The translations under genes and the position numbers were made by a program. The notes below the pieces were generated by a model, which worked only from the letters and a program-made list of their open reading frames with translations, searched no databases and had not been told where the DNA came from. Source: Mucilaginibacter conchicola (lineage in GTDB: Bacteria; Bacteroidota; Bacteroidia; Sphingobacteriales; Sphingobacteriaceae). Taken from it: a stretch of DNA of 64,000 nucleotides. Of this stretch, positions 9,592 to 18,308 are shown piece after piece. The DNA lies in contig NZ_QWDC01000003.1 of the NCBI RefSeq assembly GCF_003432115.1, forward strand, positions 124,001 through 188,000, read 5' to 3'. Each line of letters starts with the position of its first letter. Within the stretch, counting starts at the first letter, position 1.

Positions 9592-10509
9592 ATGAAAACA
9601 AAACGACTATTAATTACGCTGCTTTTAGCAGCTTTTATCGGGAATCTTTATGCGGCAACTTCACCGGCAAATCCCCCTTCTAATTTTAAACATCAATACG
9701 CCACGGTGCACGGTGTAAAACTGCACTATGTAATAGGCGGCAAGGGCGAACCATTATTACTAATACACGGCTTTGGGCAAAACTGGTACATGTGGAACCG
9801 CCTGCTGCCCGAGCTTTCTAAACATTTTACCGTGATAGCACCGGATATGCGCGGCGTTGGCGAATCTCAAAAAACTACTGCGGGATATGATAAGAAGAAC
9901 ATGGCGGTTGATATGCACGAGCTGATGCAAAAGCTGGGCTATAAGCACGTAAACGTTGCCGGCCATGATATTGGCCTTATGGTAGCTTATGCCTACGCTG
10001 CACAATATCCCGCAGAGGTTAAAAAGCTGGCTTTGATGGATGCCCTGCTGCCTGGCATTGAACCCGTATGGAGCCAGGTGAAGGCCCAGGCATGGTGGTT
10101 TGGTTTTTTTGCGCAGCCGCATGCAGGCGAATTGGTAGCTGGCAAAGTAGGTTTGTTCTTAACCGATTTTTGGCCGGTGGTTGGTTTCCAAAAAAATGCA
10201 TTTACTGCGGCAGAACGTAAAGAGTTTATCCGCGCATACTCCGTTCCGGGTGCTACTACGGGGGCGTTCCACTGGTTTGGTTATTTTGACCAGGATGCGA
10301 AAGACAATGTTGCGTTTGCAAAAAACAAACTAACCATGCCTGTTTTAGCCATGGGTTCTGATCATTTTGCCGGTGCTTTCCTGGCCGCACATACCCGCCT
10401 TGTTGCAGATAATGTTACCGAATCCATCATCAAAAATTCGGGGCATTGGGTGGTGCAGGAAAATACCCCTCAGGTTCAAAAAGATCTGCTCGATTTCTTT
10501 TTAAAGTAA
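9592..10509 (+). CDS. Exported alpha/beta hydrolase, epoxide-hydrolase/dehalogenase type
   Basis: This 305-residue protein has an N-terminal signal (LLITLLLAAFIGNLYA), an oxyanion segment HGFGQNWYMW and a nucleophile elbow GHDIG. The elbow carries Asp rather than Ser, as in epoxide hydrolases and haloalkane dehalogenases. The C-terminal His is in NSGHWVVQE. The cap region is Trp/Phe rich. Both families open or displace through a covalent Asp-ester; epoxide hydrolase is favoured but not proven. It is the last gene of the operon and is followed by a strong hairpin terminator at 10622-10657. Confidence 0.9.
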   Translation: MKTKRLLITLLLAAFIGNLYAATSPANPPSNFKHQYATVHGVKLHYVIGGKGEPLLLIHGFGQNWYMWNRLLPELSKHFTVIAPDMRGVGESQKTTAGYDKKNMAVDMHELMQKLGYKHVNVAGHDIGLMVAYAYAAQYPAEVKKLALMDALLPGIEPVWSQVKAQAWWFGFFAQPHAGELVAGKVGLFLTDFWPVVGFQKNAFTAAERKEFIRAYSVPGATTGAFHWFGYFDQDAKDNVAFAKNKLTMPVLAMGSDHFAGAFLAAHTRLVADNVTESIIKNSGHWVVQENTPQVQKDLLDFFLK

Positions 10510-10621
10510 GCCCATGTTAGCGATATTCATCTGCACGCACTTGCTCATGTTGGGCAGCGTAGCAATAATGACTTTTGAAGTAATGACCGGTGACAGGGGG
10601 CTACCAGCAAACTTGTAAAAT

Positions 10622-10657
10622 AAAAGGGCTTCGGCATTAATAGCCGAAGCCCTTTTT
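10622..10657. terminator. Bidirectional Rho-independent terminator
   Basis: A perfect GC-rich stem (AAGGGCTTCGGC with its complement) around a 7-nt loop, with an A-run before and a T-run after. It lies between two convergent operons, ending at 10509 (plus) and 10714 (minus), and can serve both. Confidence 0.85.
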
Positions 10658-10713
10658 AATAAGACGGTCTTTCTGTTAGTTAAATCTTTTGCGACTTAAA
10701 GCTTTTCCGGATT

Positions 10714-11634
10714 TTAATTGAACGAGTGCCTGAACTCCATAGGCGAGAAACTGGTTTTGGTTTTAAACAACTTACTGAACGATTGCAGGTGCTCAAACCC
10801 CAGCTCATAAGCTATCTCGCTAACGGTAAGGCTGGTGGTTGATAATTTTTCTTTTGCCAGATCAATCAGTTTATTGTGCAAATGCTGCTGGGTGTTTTGA
10901 CCGGTAAGCGATTTAAGCAGACCGCTCAGATAGCCCGGTGAGATATTAAGGCTCTCTGCTATCCACGTTACGCTGGGCAGGCCTTTTTGCGCAAGGGCAC
11001 CGCTGTTAAAATAATCATCAAGCAGGTCTTCCAGTTTGGTGAGTATTTCGTGGCTGGTAATTTTACGGGTGATGAACTGCCGCTGGTAAAATCTTTCCGA
11101 ATAGGTAAGCAGCAGCTCCAGCTGGGCGATGATCACGCTTTGGCTAAAACGGTCAATATTGGCGTTGTATTCCTGCTCAATGTTTTCGGTGATGGCCGTA
11201 AGCATGGTTTTCTCCTTATCAGACAGGTAAAGCGCCTCATATACCGAGTAACCAAAAAACTCATATTGTTTAATATTCTTAGCCAGTGGGGTGTTCCAAA
11301 GCAGATCGGGATCTATCAGCAGCATCCAGCCATCGCGCTTGTGGTCGGCGTTTTTATCTATCTCGATACTTAAAACCTGCCCCGGCGACATGAAGAACAG
11401 TACGCCCTCGTCAAAATCGCTGGGTTGTTGCCCGTATTTAAAGGTGGCGTTCTTTACCTTTTTCATCGATACCGAGTAAAAATCATAGATGATACTGAAC
11501 GCACCATCGGCCAGCGGGCGGGTAACATCCTGCATGCGTACTAAGCTGATAAGCGGATGTGCCGGTGCAGGCAGACCTGCCGCGCGGTGATATTCGGTAA
11601 TGGAATGAAAACGGTGTAACTGCTGGTTATTCAT
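10714..11634 (-). CDS. AraC family transcriptional regulator
   Basis: A 306-residue regulator with an N-terminal cupin-like sensing half and a C-terminal AraC DNA-binding domain of two helix-turn-helix units (WIAESLNISPGYLSGLLK and VSEIAYELGF...SFSKLFK). The SPMEFR segment near the end is the usual family signature. It is third in a minus-strand operon behind two NAD(P)-binding reductases, with a 20-bp gap, so it probably regulates them or the convergent hydrolase operon in response to a small organic ligand. The ligand is unknown. Confidence 0.94.
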   Translation of the reverse strand: MNNQQLHRFHSITEYHRAAGLPAPAHPLISLVRMQDVTRPLADGAFSIIYDFYSVSMKKVKNATFKYGQQPSDFDEGVLFFMSPGQVLSIEIDKNADHKRDGWMLLIDPDLLWNTPLAKNIKQYEFFGYSVYEALYLSDKEKTMLTAITENIEQEYNANIDRFSQSVIIAQLELLLTYSERFYQRQFITRKITSHEILTKLEDLLDDYFNSGALAQKGLPSVTWIAESLNISPGYLSGLLKSLTGQNTQQHLHNKLIDLAKEKLSTTSLTVSEIAYELGFEHLQSFSKLFKTKTSFSPMEFRHSFN

Positions 11635-11654
11635 CGCTTAATAATTAAAGGTCG

Positions 11655-12581
11655 TTATTTCTGCTGATAAACTGAGGCAAACTCCTTTGCAAAATCTGCC
11701 AGTTTTACCTTACCCATTTTGGGTTTTGCCTTATGGAAATTCTGCAGCGTTTTGCCGCTGTGCATGGCGGCACCCATCTCTATCAATGTTTCGGCCAGCT
11801 TTTCGGGCACTTTGGCCATCCTCAAACCTTGCAGCATGTCCTTATCAGAAAGGCGCACCCATTTTAACCAAGGTTTACCCACTGCCGCACCAATAATGCG
11901 CGCCGCCTCGTTGCAGGCCATCTCCTCGCTGCCTACGTAGCGGATGTTCTTTTCGCGGGGTTGCAAAACCAACTCTTCCGCAACGGCATCGGCAATATCT
12001 TTTGGCGATACAAATACAATACGATCATCACCGCCATAGTTACCCATCAGCAGGCCGGTTTTGCCGCTAAGCAATGCCCCCAGACCCAGGTAACGCAAGG
12101 CCAGGAACTTTCCCATCAACCCCTTGCCCTTTATCAAATCTATCGACTGATAAAAGTTGGTATAGAAAGCCGCAGGGCGCATAATGGTGAGCGATGTATT
12201 CAACCCATCAAACAAATGTTCAATATTCTCGTCCTTCACCAGATCGGCTGCCCAACCGCTTAGCAGCACCACGCGCTTTACTCCGGAAGCCTTAATGGCT
12301 GTTATATAATTCTGCGTGGTGTTGTGCATGTACGCGCCAAGGTCGGGTTCGGTAAAGCTGAGGGGGATCATGGCATAAACCGCATCTGCACCTGCAAAAG
12401 TATCGGTAAGGAAAGCAGCATCAGCCATAGAGCCGATAGCCGCGCTGGCGCCTAATTCTTTTATTGCCGACTGCTTGTCAGCATTGCTGCTTACTACGGT
12501 TACCTGATGGCCATCGGCTACTAATTGTTGCGTTAACGGCAGGCTTATGTTACCTAAAGAACCGGTTACAATAATTTTCAT
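11655..12581 (-). CDS. NmrA/SDR-a5-like NAD(P)-binding protein
   Basis: This 308-residue atypical SDR begins directly with a Rossmann motif (KIIVTGSLGNIS), a variant of TGxxGxxG. Further features are VVSSNADK and ADAVYAMIPLSF, and it lacks the YxxxK pair, as in NmrA/QOR2-like members. These act as NAD(P)H-dependent quinone reductases or redox sensors. It lies 6 bp after the epimerase-like gene and 20 bp before the AraC gene. The exact activity is open. Confidence 0.88.
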   Translation of the reverse strand: MKIIVTGSLGNISLPLTQQLVADGHQVTVVSSNADKQSAIKELGASAAIGSMADAAFLTDTFAGADAVYAMIPLSFTEPDLGAYMHNTTQNYITAIKASGVKRVVLLSGWAADLVKDENIEHLFDGLNTSLTIMRPAAFYTNFYQSIDLIKGKGLMGKFLALRYLGLGALLSGKTGLLMGNYGGDDRIVFVSPKDIADAVAEELVLQPREKNIRYVGSEEMACNEAARIIGAAVGKPWLKWVRLSDKDMLQGLRMAKVPEKLAETLIEMGAAMHSGKTLQNFHKAKPKMGKVKLADFAKEFASVYQQK

Positions 12582-12587
12582 GACAGG

Positions 12588-13478
12588 TTATTTAGTATAA
12601 ATGCCGTTAGCAATATCCTGTAACAGGGTGCTGTGAGTAGGTTCCCAGCCCAGTGTTTTCTGCGTCCATTCGCTTGATGCAGGGCAATCGATACCGGCCA
12701 TGTAGGCAAACCAGCCAAAATGTTCTGCAGCAGCTTCGGGCGCTACAGAAACTACGGGAAGGTTCAATTCTTTACCAATAGCCTCTGCAATCGCTTTTAC
12801 GGTAATGCCTTCTTCGGCGGCAGCGTGGTAGCGTGCTTCAGGTTCGGTATTTTCTAATGCAAGGCGGAAAACTTTTACGGCATCCAGACGGTGCACGGCG
12901 TTCCATCTGTTTTGCCCGTCGCCAATATAGGCTGATACACCTTTTTCGCGGGCTATGTTAACCAATATGGGGATAAAGCCATGTTTATCATCATCGCCAT
13001 GTACTGATGGTGATAAACGCACAGCTGCCGCGCTTACACCTTTTTTTGCAACCTCATCGGCTGTTTGTTCTGAGGCACGTGGCCATGTTGGGCTTACCGG
13101 CGGTTTTACATCCTCGGTAACCAATTTGCCAGGGCTGGCCAGCGCCGTGCCCGATGCTACCAAAAATGGCTTATTGCTGCCGGCCAATACATCGCCAATA
13201 GTTTCAATGGCTGTTTTATCTATGCGGCATATCTCTTCCAACCGGCTAAAATCATGTATAAAACCGGCATGTATAACACCGTCTGCAGCGGCAGCCCCGC
13301 TGCGCAGGCTTTCCAGGTCTTCCAGATCACCGTGGTGGGCTTCGGCGCCTGCCGCTATCAGTTTTTGGGCTGATGCATCTGAACGGGCAAGGCCTAATAC
13401 CTGGTGGCCTGCATTAATTAACTCCTGCACAATGGCAGTTCCTATAAAGCCAGTGGCTCCTGTAACAAATACTTTCAT
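12588..13478 (-). CDS. NAD-dependent epimerase/dehydratase-like SDR
   Basis: From ATG 13478 the product has 296 residues and starts with KVFVTGATGFIG, a textbook TGxxGxxG dinucleotide motif. The frame stays open to 13529, but those 17 residues (Arg/Cys-rich) precede the natural start. Other marks are GDLEDLESL, HAGFIHD and RLSPSVHG. The canonical YxxxK is not obvious, so it is an atypical extended SDR. It is first in the operon with the NmrA-like and AraC genes; the 153 bp upstream hold a terminator for the preceding gene and probably its promoter. Confidence 0.9.
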   Translation of the reverse strand: MKVFVTGATGFIGTAIVQELINAGHQVLGLARSDASAQKLIAAGAEAHHGDLEDLESLRSGAAAADGVIHAGFIHDFSRLEEICRIDKTAIETIGDVLAGSNKPFLVASGTALASPGKLVTEDVKPPVSPTWPRASEQTADEVAKKGVSAAAVRLSPSVHGDDDKHGFIPILVNIAREKGVSAYIGDGQNRWNAVHRLDAVKVFRLALENTEPEARYHAAAEEGITVKAIAEAIGKELNLPVVSVAPEAAAEHFGWFAYMAGIDCPASSEWTQKTLGWEPTHSTLLQDIANGIYTK

Positions 13479-13579
13479 GGTTGTATGTTTTTTGTTGATA
13501 CAAAGTTGCACAGATGCCAGGCGCCGCATTTATCCAAATCTGCGATATGCTTAGCCGAAACCCATAAACCGCAAAAAAT

Positions 13580-13608
13580 AAGCCCCGTGACGGATCATCA
13601 CGGGGCTT
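13580..13608 (-). terminator. Rho-independent terminator of the 13632-14060 gene
   Basis: An 11-bp perfect stem (AAGCCCCGTGA and its complement) with a 7-nt loop. Read on the minus strand it is followed by a T-rich tract, fitting termination of the gene ending at 13632. Confidence 0.85.
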
Positions 13609-13631
13609 GTTTGCTCAATCAGTAATAAGGT

Positions 13632-14060
13632 TTACTCAAATTTATCGGCAACTACCTGTATCTTTTTGCCTTTCATTTCTTCGGCCTCAAATAGCAGGGT
13701 TACTTTGCCGCCTTTGCCCTCGATGGTTACGGTGATATGCTTATCATCGCCCTGGCCGGAGATAGTTGATTTTATTACCGTTTTGCCTTCTTTGTAAGGC
13801 ACCTTCCAGTCGCAGGTTTTAGAAGTGATCTTACCGCTCATCTGCGGGTCGTCGCCCGGCTCAATGGTAATATCAGTAGGGGTAATAGTCACTTTCACGT
13901 CCTCGGCTTTGGTGCGTGTTACCTCACCTTTATCATCCAAAAATGACGTTTCTGATGAAGTAAGCATAACGGTTTTATCGCATTGCGCGAATGTAATTTG
14001 GGTAGCTCCAAAAGTTATAAATGCTGCAGCTACGAGTGTTTTTAAAATTTTTGATTTCAT
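13632..14060 (-). CDS. Secreted hypothetical protein, 142 aa
   Basis: A clear signal peptide (LVAAAFITFGATQITFAQ) is followed by about 115 residues rich in beta-strand patterns (DVKVTITPTDITIEPG, KHITVTIEGKGGKVTLL), with two Cys (QCDKT, KTCDW). Likely a small periplasmic beta-sandwich. No family was recognised. It is monocistronic, with its own terminator downstream at 13580-13608. Confidence 0.75.
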   Translation of the reverse strand: MKSKILKTLVAAAFITFGATQITFAQCDKTVMLTSSETSFLDDKGEVTRTKAEDVKVTITPTDITIEPGDDPQMSGKITSKTCDWKVPYKEGKTVIKSTISGQGDDKHITVTIEGKGGKVTLLFEAEEMKGKKIQVVADKFE

Positions 14061-14216
14061 GATATAAGGTTATTTATATAGCAAAGATATATGTTTTAAA
14101 TAGTATTATGCAATACATAGTAGTAATTTTTATTTGTTTCTATTTTCAAGGTGTTAAATGCATTGTATACATCATGCGTGTTACCGTAATTTGCATTACC
14201 GGTAATTACCACAATC

Positions 14217-14780
14217 ATGAACTACGCGCAATACCAAAGCATCTTTGATACCATCCTTAACAGCGAAGATCCCGTTTATCCGTACAACGATCCAGAGTAT
14301 CTGAAATACGTTAAACTTAATAAAGCGCGTATGAACCGTTGGGATAAGCAATTGGTTTTGAGCGAAGAACTGTTGCGGGCCATTGGTGATTTAACGAAAC
14401 CTCAACAATGGATCATCATCACCGAACCATGGTGCGGCGATGCCGCGCATACACTTCCGTTTATGATAAAGATGGCCGGATTGAACGATAAGATAAGCTA
14501 CGACATCCAGTTAAGGGATAGCGAGCCTTTTCTGATCAACTCCTATTTAACCGGCACTGCCAAAAGTATCCCCAAATTTGTTGTAAGGGATAGTACAGGT
14601 GCTGATGTTTTTGTTTGGGGCCCGCGTCCGCAGGCTGCTCAAAAAATATACAACGATCTGAAAGCTTTAAATGCAGACCACGATGTAATATCCGAAGCTT
14701 TACAGCAATGGTATAACCAGAATAAGGGCGTATCTTTTATGGATGAATTAACGAAGTTGTTAAGCATCGGCCATAAATAA
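14217..14780 (+). CDS. Thioredoxin-fold family protein
   Basis: A 187-residue cytoplasmic protein with a thioredoxin-like core (QQWIIITEPWCGDAAHTLPF). The active site has a single Cys: WCGDA rather than WCxxC, so it is unlikely to be a dithiol oxidoreductase in the usual sense. The cis-Pro segment SIPKFVV is present. Single-Cys members occur in Bacteroidota, with unproven roles. The stop is convergent with the UlaG-like gene, 23 bp away. Confidence 0.85.
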   Translation: MNYAQYQSIFDTILNSEDPVYPYNDPEYLKYVKLNKARMNRWDKQLVLSEELLRAIGDLTKPQQWIIITEPWCGDAAHTLPFMIKMAGLNDKISYDIQLRDSEPFLINSYLTGTAKSIPKFVVRDSTGADVFVWGPRPQAAQKIYNDLKALNADHDVISEALQQWYNQNKGVSFMDELTKLLSIGHK

Positions 14781-14790
14781 TTTACTGCCG

Positions 14791-14827
14791 GATGTTTGGC
14801 GGCTTACTTAAAATCCCACCAAACATC
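14791..14827. terminator. Possible convergent hairpin terminator
   Basis: GATGTTTGGCGG is matched by its near-complement CCACCAAACATC (one mismatch), around a 13-nt loop, between convergent genes ending at 14780 and 14804. The hairpin overlaps the last codons of the minus-strand gene. There is no strong T-tract, so the call is weak. Confidence 0.3.
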
Positions 14828-15895
14828 TGTTTTTGGCGGATCGCCGAGCATGTAGGGTTCGCCAATTTTGGGTACGTTGAGTAGGATATTTGCCTTTTGC
14901 GCGGCGGGTACCAGTTTTTCTATCGCTTCATTCCATGGGTGTGCAGCTTCTACAAATTTACCCCAGTGTATGGGTTGCAGCATGCCGGCTTTTAGGTCAA
15001 CGGCTGCTTCCGCCGCTTTACCCAACCAAAGGTGAGTCCAGGGCCAGTTGGGGCTGTACTGGCCCGCTTCCAGAAAGGCTATATCAAAAGGGCCATAAGT
15101 ATCGCCTATCTTTTTAAATTGTGGCCCATAGCCACCATCGCCGCCGTAAAACAGTTTATAAGCATCTGTTTGTATCACGTATGATGCCCACAGCGTTTTG
15201 TTCTCGCTGGAGTAGGTGCGGTTACTTTTATGCTGTGCGGGTGTGGCAGTTATCTGCAAGCCGCTGGGCAGGGTAGTGCATTCGTCCCAGTTCAGTTCAA
15301 TGATCTTTTTGGGATCAAAACCCCAGTAGATAAGGTTTGAGCCAACACCCATGGGCACCACGGCTAACTTTATTTTGTTTTTTAAACGTTTAAGAGTGCG
15401 GTAATCAAGATGGTCATAATGGTCGTGCGAAATCAGGAGCACATCTATCGGCGGCATATCCTCTGCCTGGTAATGCCCCGTGCCGGGGAAAGCCCTTATC
15501 AGCCCCGGCACCGGCCCGGCGTGGTTGCTGAAAATCGGATCGATCAAAATATTGCCCTGCATGGTTTTTATCAGTAACGACGAATGCCCAAACCACACCA
15601 CAGTTGGTGCCGGCGAAGCCAGTTTATTCAGGTCGGTTTTAACCCATGGCAGCGGTTTTGATGGCCTTACAGTTTTGGGCTTATGCGTACGCAAAAAAAG
15701 GAAACTACGTTTGCGGGTAGTATCGGCCTGTTCGGCCAGGTTTTCGAATGATCCGTTCTTATAGTTAGGCAAAGCCTGCAGTTTGGCGAGCGCATCACCA
15801 TCGGGATTACGGCCAACCGATTTAAACAAACGGCAGCCTGCAAGACCCATCAGCACCATCAAAAAAAATAAAATACCCAACCGGCTCCTTATCAT
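14804..15895 (-). CDS. UlaG/NAPE-PLD-like MBL-fold lipoprotein
   Basis: This 363-residue protein begins with a lipoprotein signal (LFFLMVLMGLAGC, lipobox LAGC). The MBL-fold core has WFGHSSLLI, the metal motif SHDHYDH (intact HxHxDH), a ligand region GGDGGYG and HWGKF near the end. The family covers NAPE-hydrolysing phospholipase D and UlaG-like lactonases; in Bacteroidota it is usually a membrane-anchored hydrolase of unknown substrate. It stands alone. Confidence 0.9.
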   Translation of the reverse strand: MIRSRLGILFFLMVLMGLAGCRLFKSVGRNPDGDALAKLQALPNYKNGSFENLAEQADTTRKRSFLFLRTHKPKTVRPSKPLPWVKTDLNKLASPAPTVVWFGHSSLLIKTMQGNILIDPIFSNHAGPVPGLIRAFPGTGHYQAEDMPPIDVLLISHDHYDHLDYRTLKRLKNKIKLAVVPMGVGSNLIYWGFDPKKIIELNWDECTTLPSGLQITATPAQHKSNRTYSSENKTLWASYVIQTDAYKLFYGGDGGYGPQFKKIGDTYGPFDIAFLEAGQYSPNWPWTHLWLGKAAEAAVDLKAGMLQPIHWGKFVEAAHPWNEAIEKLVPAAQKANILLNVPKIGEPYMLGDPPKTDVWWDFK

Positions 15896-16023
15896 ATCCT
15901 TATGCGTGCAAATAACGCACCAATGGGCAGGAATATTTTATGTAACAACGAAACGGAAATAATTAAATACTTATTAATCAATGCGATCAATATTGATTAT
16001 CTTGTATAACAAATTACCTCAAC

Positions 16024-16419
16024 ATGAAAAAGCAATACATTTTCTTTAGCCTATTAATTGCGATAGGGGTTATCGCTATATCATCATTTAAATCTGTTAA
16101 CAAATCCGCACCTGCTAATTGTATGATGGCTGTTACATACAGCGAAATGGCAATGATACAGTTTAAGAAAGCCTACAAAGCCAAAACTATTGAAGCGGCG
16201 CAACCATTTATAAAAAAAGGAATGGAACAGGTGCAACAGGCATCGGCTTACGCAGTACAATGCGATTGTACACAATCTGAAAGTAATGCCTTAACGGCTT
16301 ATGGATTCGGCAAAAAGGCTTTAGATGCTACCGAATTAGAAAAAATGAAACCAGAAGCAAAAAAAGCTATGGACCTTTCTATTACTGCAATGGCGGCCGC
16401 GCAACGTTGCGATAAATAA
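16024..16419 (+). CDS. Secreted hypothetical protein, 131 aa
   Basis: The N-terminus is a signal peptide or anchor (KKQYIFFSLLIAIGVIAISSF). The mature part is a helical, Ala/Lys-rich bundle (YSEMAMIQFKKAYKAKT, KGMEQVQQASAYA, KKALDATELEKMKPEAKKA) with four Cys (NCMM, QCDC, RCDK). No family was recognised; it looks like a small periplasmic helical protein of Bacteroidota. Confidence 0.75.
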   Translation: MKKQYIFFSLLIAIGVIAISSFKSVNKSAPANCMMAVTYSEMAMIQFKKAYKAKTIEAAQPFIKKGMEQVQQASAYAVQCDCTQSESNALTAYGFGKKALDATELEKMKPEAKKAMDLSITAMAAAQRCDK

Positions 16420-16437
16420 CGGGGGCAGGATTATTTA

Positions 16438-17010
16438 TTAGATCTTCGCTTGATCAATGCTTTTGGAGTGCTGCTTAGGGTAAGCCATTGCATTTTTTAT
16501 CAGGACGATACTTATTACAACAATTGCTATTAAATAATAGTAGCATGGCAGTACTTGGAAAAAGAACCTTAAACTCTTAGACATTTCATCTGAAAAATAT
16601 ATGCCGGATGTAAAGTCGGTTTTGATAGGGCTCGACCAGTATCTTCCAAAATAGATGATGTTAAAAAGTGCGTAAACAGCCGTTAGCAAAAATAAGATAT
16701 GCTGTTTGTGCCGTTTAACAGATATCATAGCAAGTAGTACTATGCTTGATACGAAGGTAAGCTGAATATTTAAAGATGGATATCTTTCGGCAACTATCAC
16801 GTTACCCACAGAATCAATCAATAAATAAATGCCCAATATTGCCATGAGGATATTAAGGCCGCGTTGTTTAAATAATAAGATTGCCCCAAGAAGTAACAGC
16901 ATTTCAAAATTACCTGAACGAAGCTCCAGTTTGTGTTGCCATAGCAGGATAAGCTCCCAAATAAAAACGATGATAAGCGGTACTAAAAATATCTTATTTA
17001 AATGTTTCAA
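16438..17010 (-). CDS. Hypothetical membrane protein, 190 aa
   Basis: About five hydrophobic segments are visible (FLVPLIIVFIWELILLW, LLLLGAILLF, LNILMAILGIYLLI, LTFVSSIVLLAMISV, HILFLLTAVYALF, YYLIAIVVISIVLI), so it is an inner-membrane protein without recognisable domain motifs. It lies 53 bp downstream of the PAS gene on the same strand and may be co-transcribed with it. Function unknown. Confidence 0.7.
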   Translation of the reverse strand: MKHLNKIFLVPLIIVFIWELILLWQHKLELRSGNFEMLLLLGAILLFKQRGLNILMAILGIYLLIDSVGNVIVAERYPSLNIQLTFVSSIVLLAMISVKRHKQHILFLLTAVYALFNIIYFGRYWSSPIKTDFTSGIYFSDEMSKSLRFFFQVLPCYYYLIAIVVISIVLIKNAMAYPKQHSKSIDQAKI

Positions 17011-17063
17011 GATGACAGGTTAAGTTTGATAAGGATAAAGATAAATTAATTCCTAATCTACCC

Positions 17064-17615
17064 TTACCCGTTTTCCACCATACACATCAAATTGCCGCCC
17101 TTTTTGCTCACAATTAAGTGGCATGAGGTACTTATGCTGATGGTACTGCCATCTTTTTTATTATGGCGAAAAGGAATGTTTTTGTTGATGCCTGCTTTGA
17201 GGCTTTTCAATGTAGTATAGGTATCTATCTTATGTTCAGCAGGGCAAATATCCAGCAGGTTCATGCGCAGAAACTCCTCACGGGTGTAGCCGTACAGGTT
17301 AATGGCGGCTTCGTTCACATCGGTAAAAAGCATGGAGCGGGCATCGGTTATCCACATGGGGTGGGGGTTATCTTCAAAATAGGTACGGTAACGTTTGCTG
17401 CTATCTGCCAGCAACGAGGTATGGTAGCGGATAAGGTAAAACAGGAATATGCCGGTAATTAAAACGTAGGCAACGCCTTTTATACTGCTCAGGAAAAGGA
17501 TAATGTTAAGGTCGATATGCTCATGCATGGCAAGCAGAAGCTTGTCGCTCAGGGTTATCCAAAGTATACCCGCTATCACATAAATAATGGCAATTTTAAA
17601 AGCGCCCGACCTCAT
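17064..17615 (-). CDS. Two-TM PAS sensor lacking an output domain
   Basis: A 183-residue protein with two membrane segments (IAIIYVIAGILWITLSDKLLL and VAYVLITGIFLFYLI, the first cited by its span 6-26) and then one PAS domain (residues about 70-180: NPHPMWITDARSMLFTDVNE, AINLYGYTREEF). It ends right after the PAS fold (MCMVENG) with no kinase, GGDEF or HTH. The same architecture normally continues into a histidine kinase. Either the sensor works with a partner or the gene is a truncated kinase; the short downstream gap shows no kinase remnant. Confidence 0.8.
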   Translation of the reverse strand: MRSGAFKIAIIYVIAGILWITLSDKLLLAMHEHIDLNIILFLSSIKGVAYVLITGIFLFYLIRYHTSLLADSSKRYRTYFEDNPHPMWITDARSMLFTDVNEAAINLYGYTREEFLRMNLLDICPAEHKIDTYTTLKSLKAGINKNIPFRHNKKDGSTISISTSCHLIVSKKGGNLMCMVENG

Positions 17616-17697
17616 ATCAATTGTTAAATATACATTTTTAGGGTGGTTCAGGCGTAAAGCTATAACTACGTAATACGCTATTGGTTCAGTTTTATTG

Positions 17698-17732
17698 TAA
17701 AAAAGCCTTTACACTTATGTAAAGGCTTTTTT
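17698..17732. terminator. Rho-independent terminator of the DoxX gene
   Basis: A perfect stem of AAAGCCTTTACA-type sequence with flanking A and T runs, 10 bp beyond the minus-strand stop at 17742. Confidence 0.8.
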
Positions 17733-17741
17733 TATAACGGT

Positions 17742-18212
17742 TTAGCTTTCGTGCAGATGTTTTTGATGGTCATTACTTTCTCGGATCCATGCATCAGCAG
17801 AGAACGGCCCCGAGCCTACTATCCAAACCACCACCAGTAACATGAATACCAGTATGGATAACCAAAGCTCGGAGTTGAGGAAGCTAAGGCCGTGGGTGGC
17901 GTTTACAAAAACGATGGCACCCAGCACTATCGGCATCTGTATCACTACTGATAGGCGGGTGAGTAAGCCCATCGTGATCATGAGCCCGCCGATAACGTGC
18001 GCAAATGCCACTACGTGGATCAATACAACCGCCATCAGGCCCGAAAACTCGATGGAACTTTTGCTAAAGATCCAGTCCTGCTGTACTGCCGTGCTGCTGA
18101 TAAAGATAATGCCTTTTGCCAGGATAATTAAGCCCAGTATAATCCGTACATAATCCAGCCAGCGCGGGTGATGTAGGTCGCCCCAGTGTTCAATTCTGCG
18201 AACAGTGTTCAT
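17742..18212 (-). CDS. DoxX family membrane protein
   Basis: A 156-residue protein with four membrane helices typical of DoxX/DoxD: the first with LDYVRIILGLIILAKGIIFI, then VVLIHVVAFAHVIGGLMI, a third with VIQMPIVLGAIVFV, and a fourth with LWLSILVFMLLVVVW. DoxX members are associated with quinone or thiol redox chemistry in the inner membrane. It is monocistronic with a terminator at 17698-17732, next to a divergently unrelated FAD monooxygenase. The start MNTVRRIEHWGD follows an AT-rich gap. Confidence 0.88.
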   Translation of the reverse strand: MNTVRRIEHWGDLHHPRWLDYVRIILGLIILAKGIIFISSTAVQQDWIFSKSSIEFSGLMAVVLIHVVAFAHVIGGLMITMGLLTRLSVVIQMPIVLGAIVFVNATHGLSFLNSELWLSILVFMLLVVVWIVGSGPFSADAWIRESNDHQKHLHES

Positions 18213-18308
18213 GATAACCTCCTTTTAATGTTTGTAATTGGTATTAAACAAGTTACGAACATTATTTTATTAAAAGGCAAGTTTTACCGTTTACTTTTCC
18301 ACTATAGA

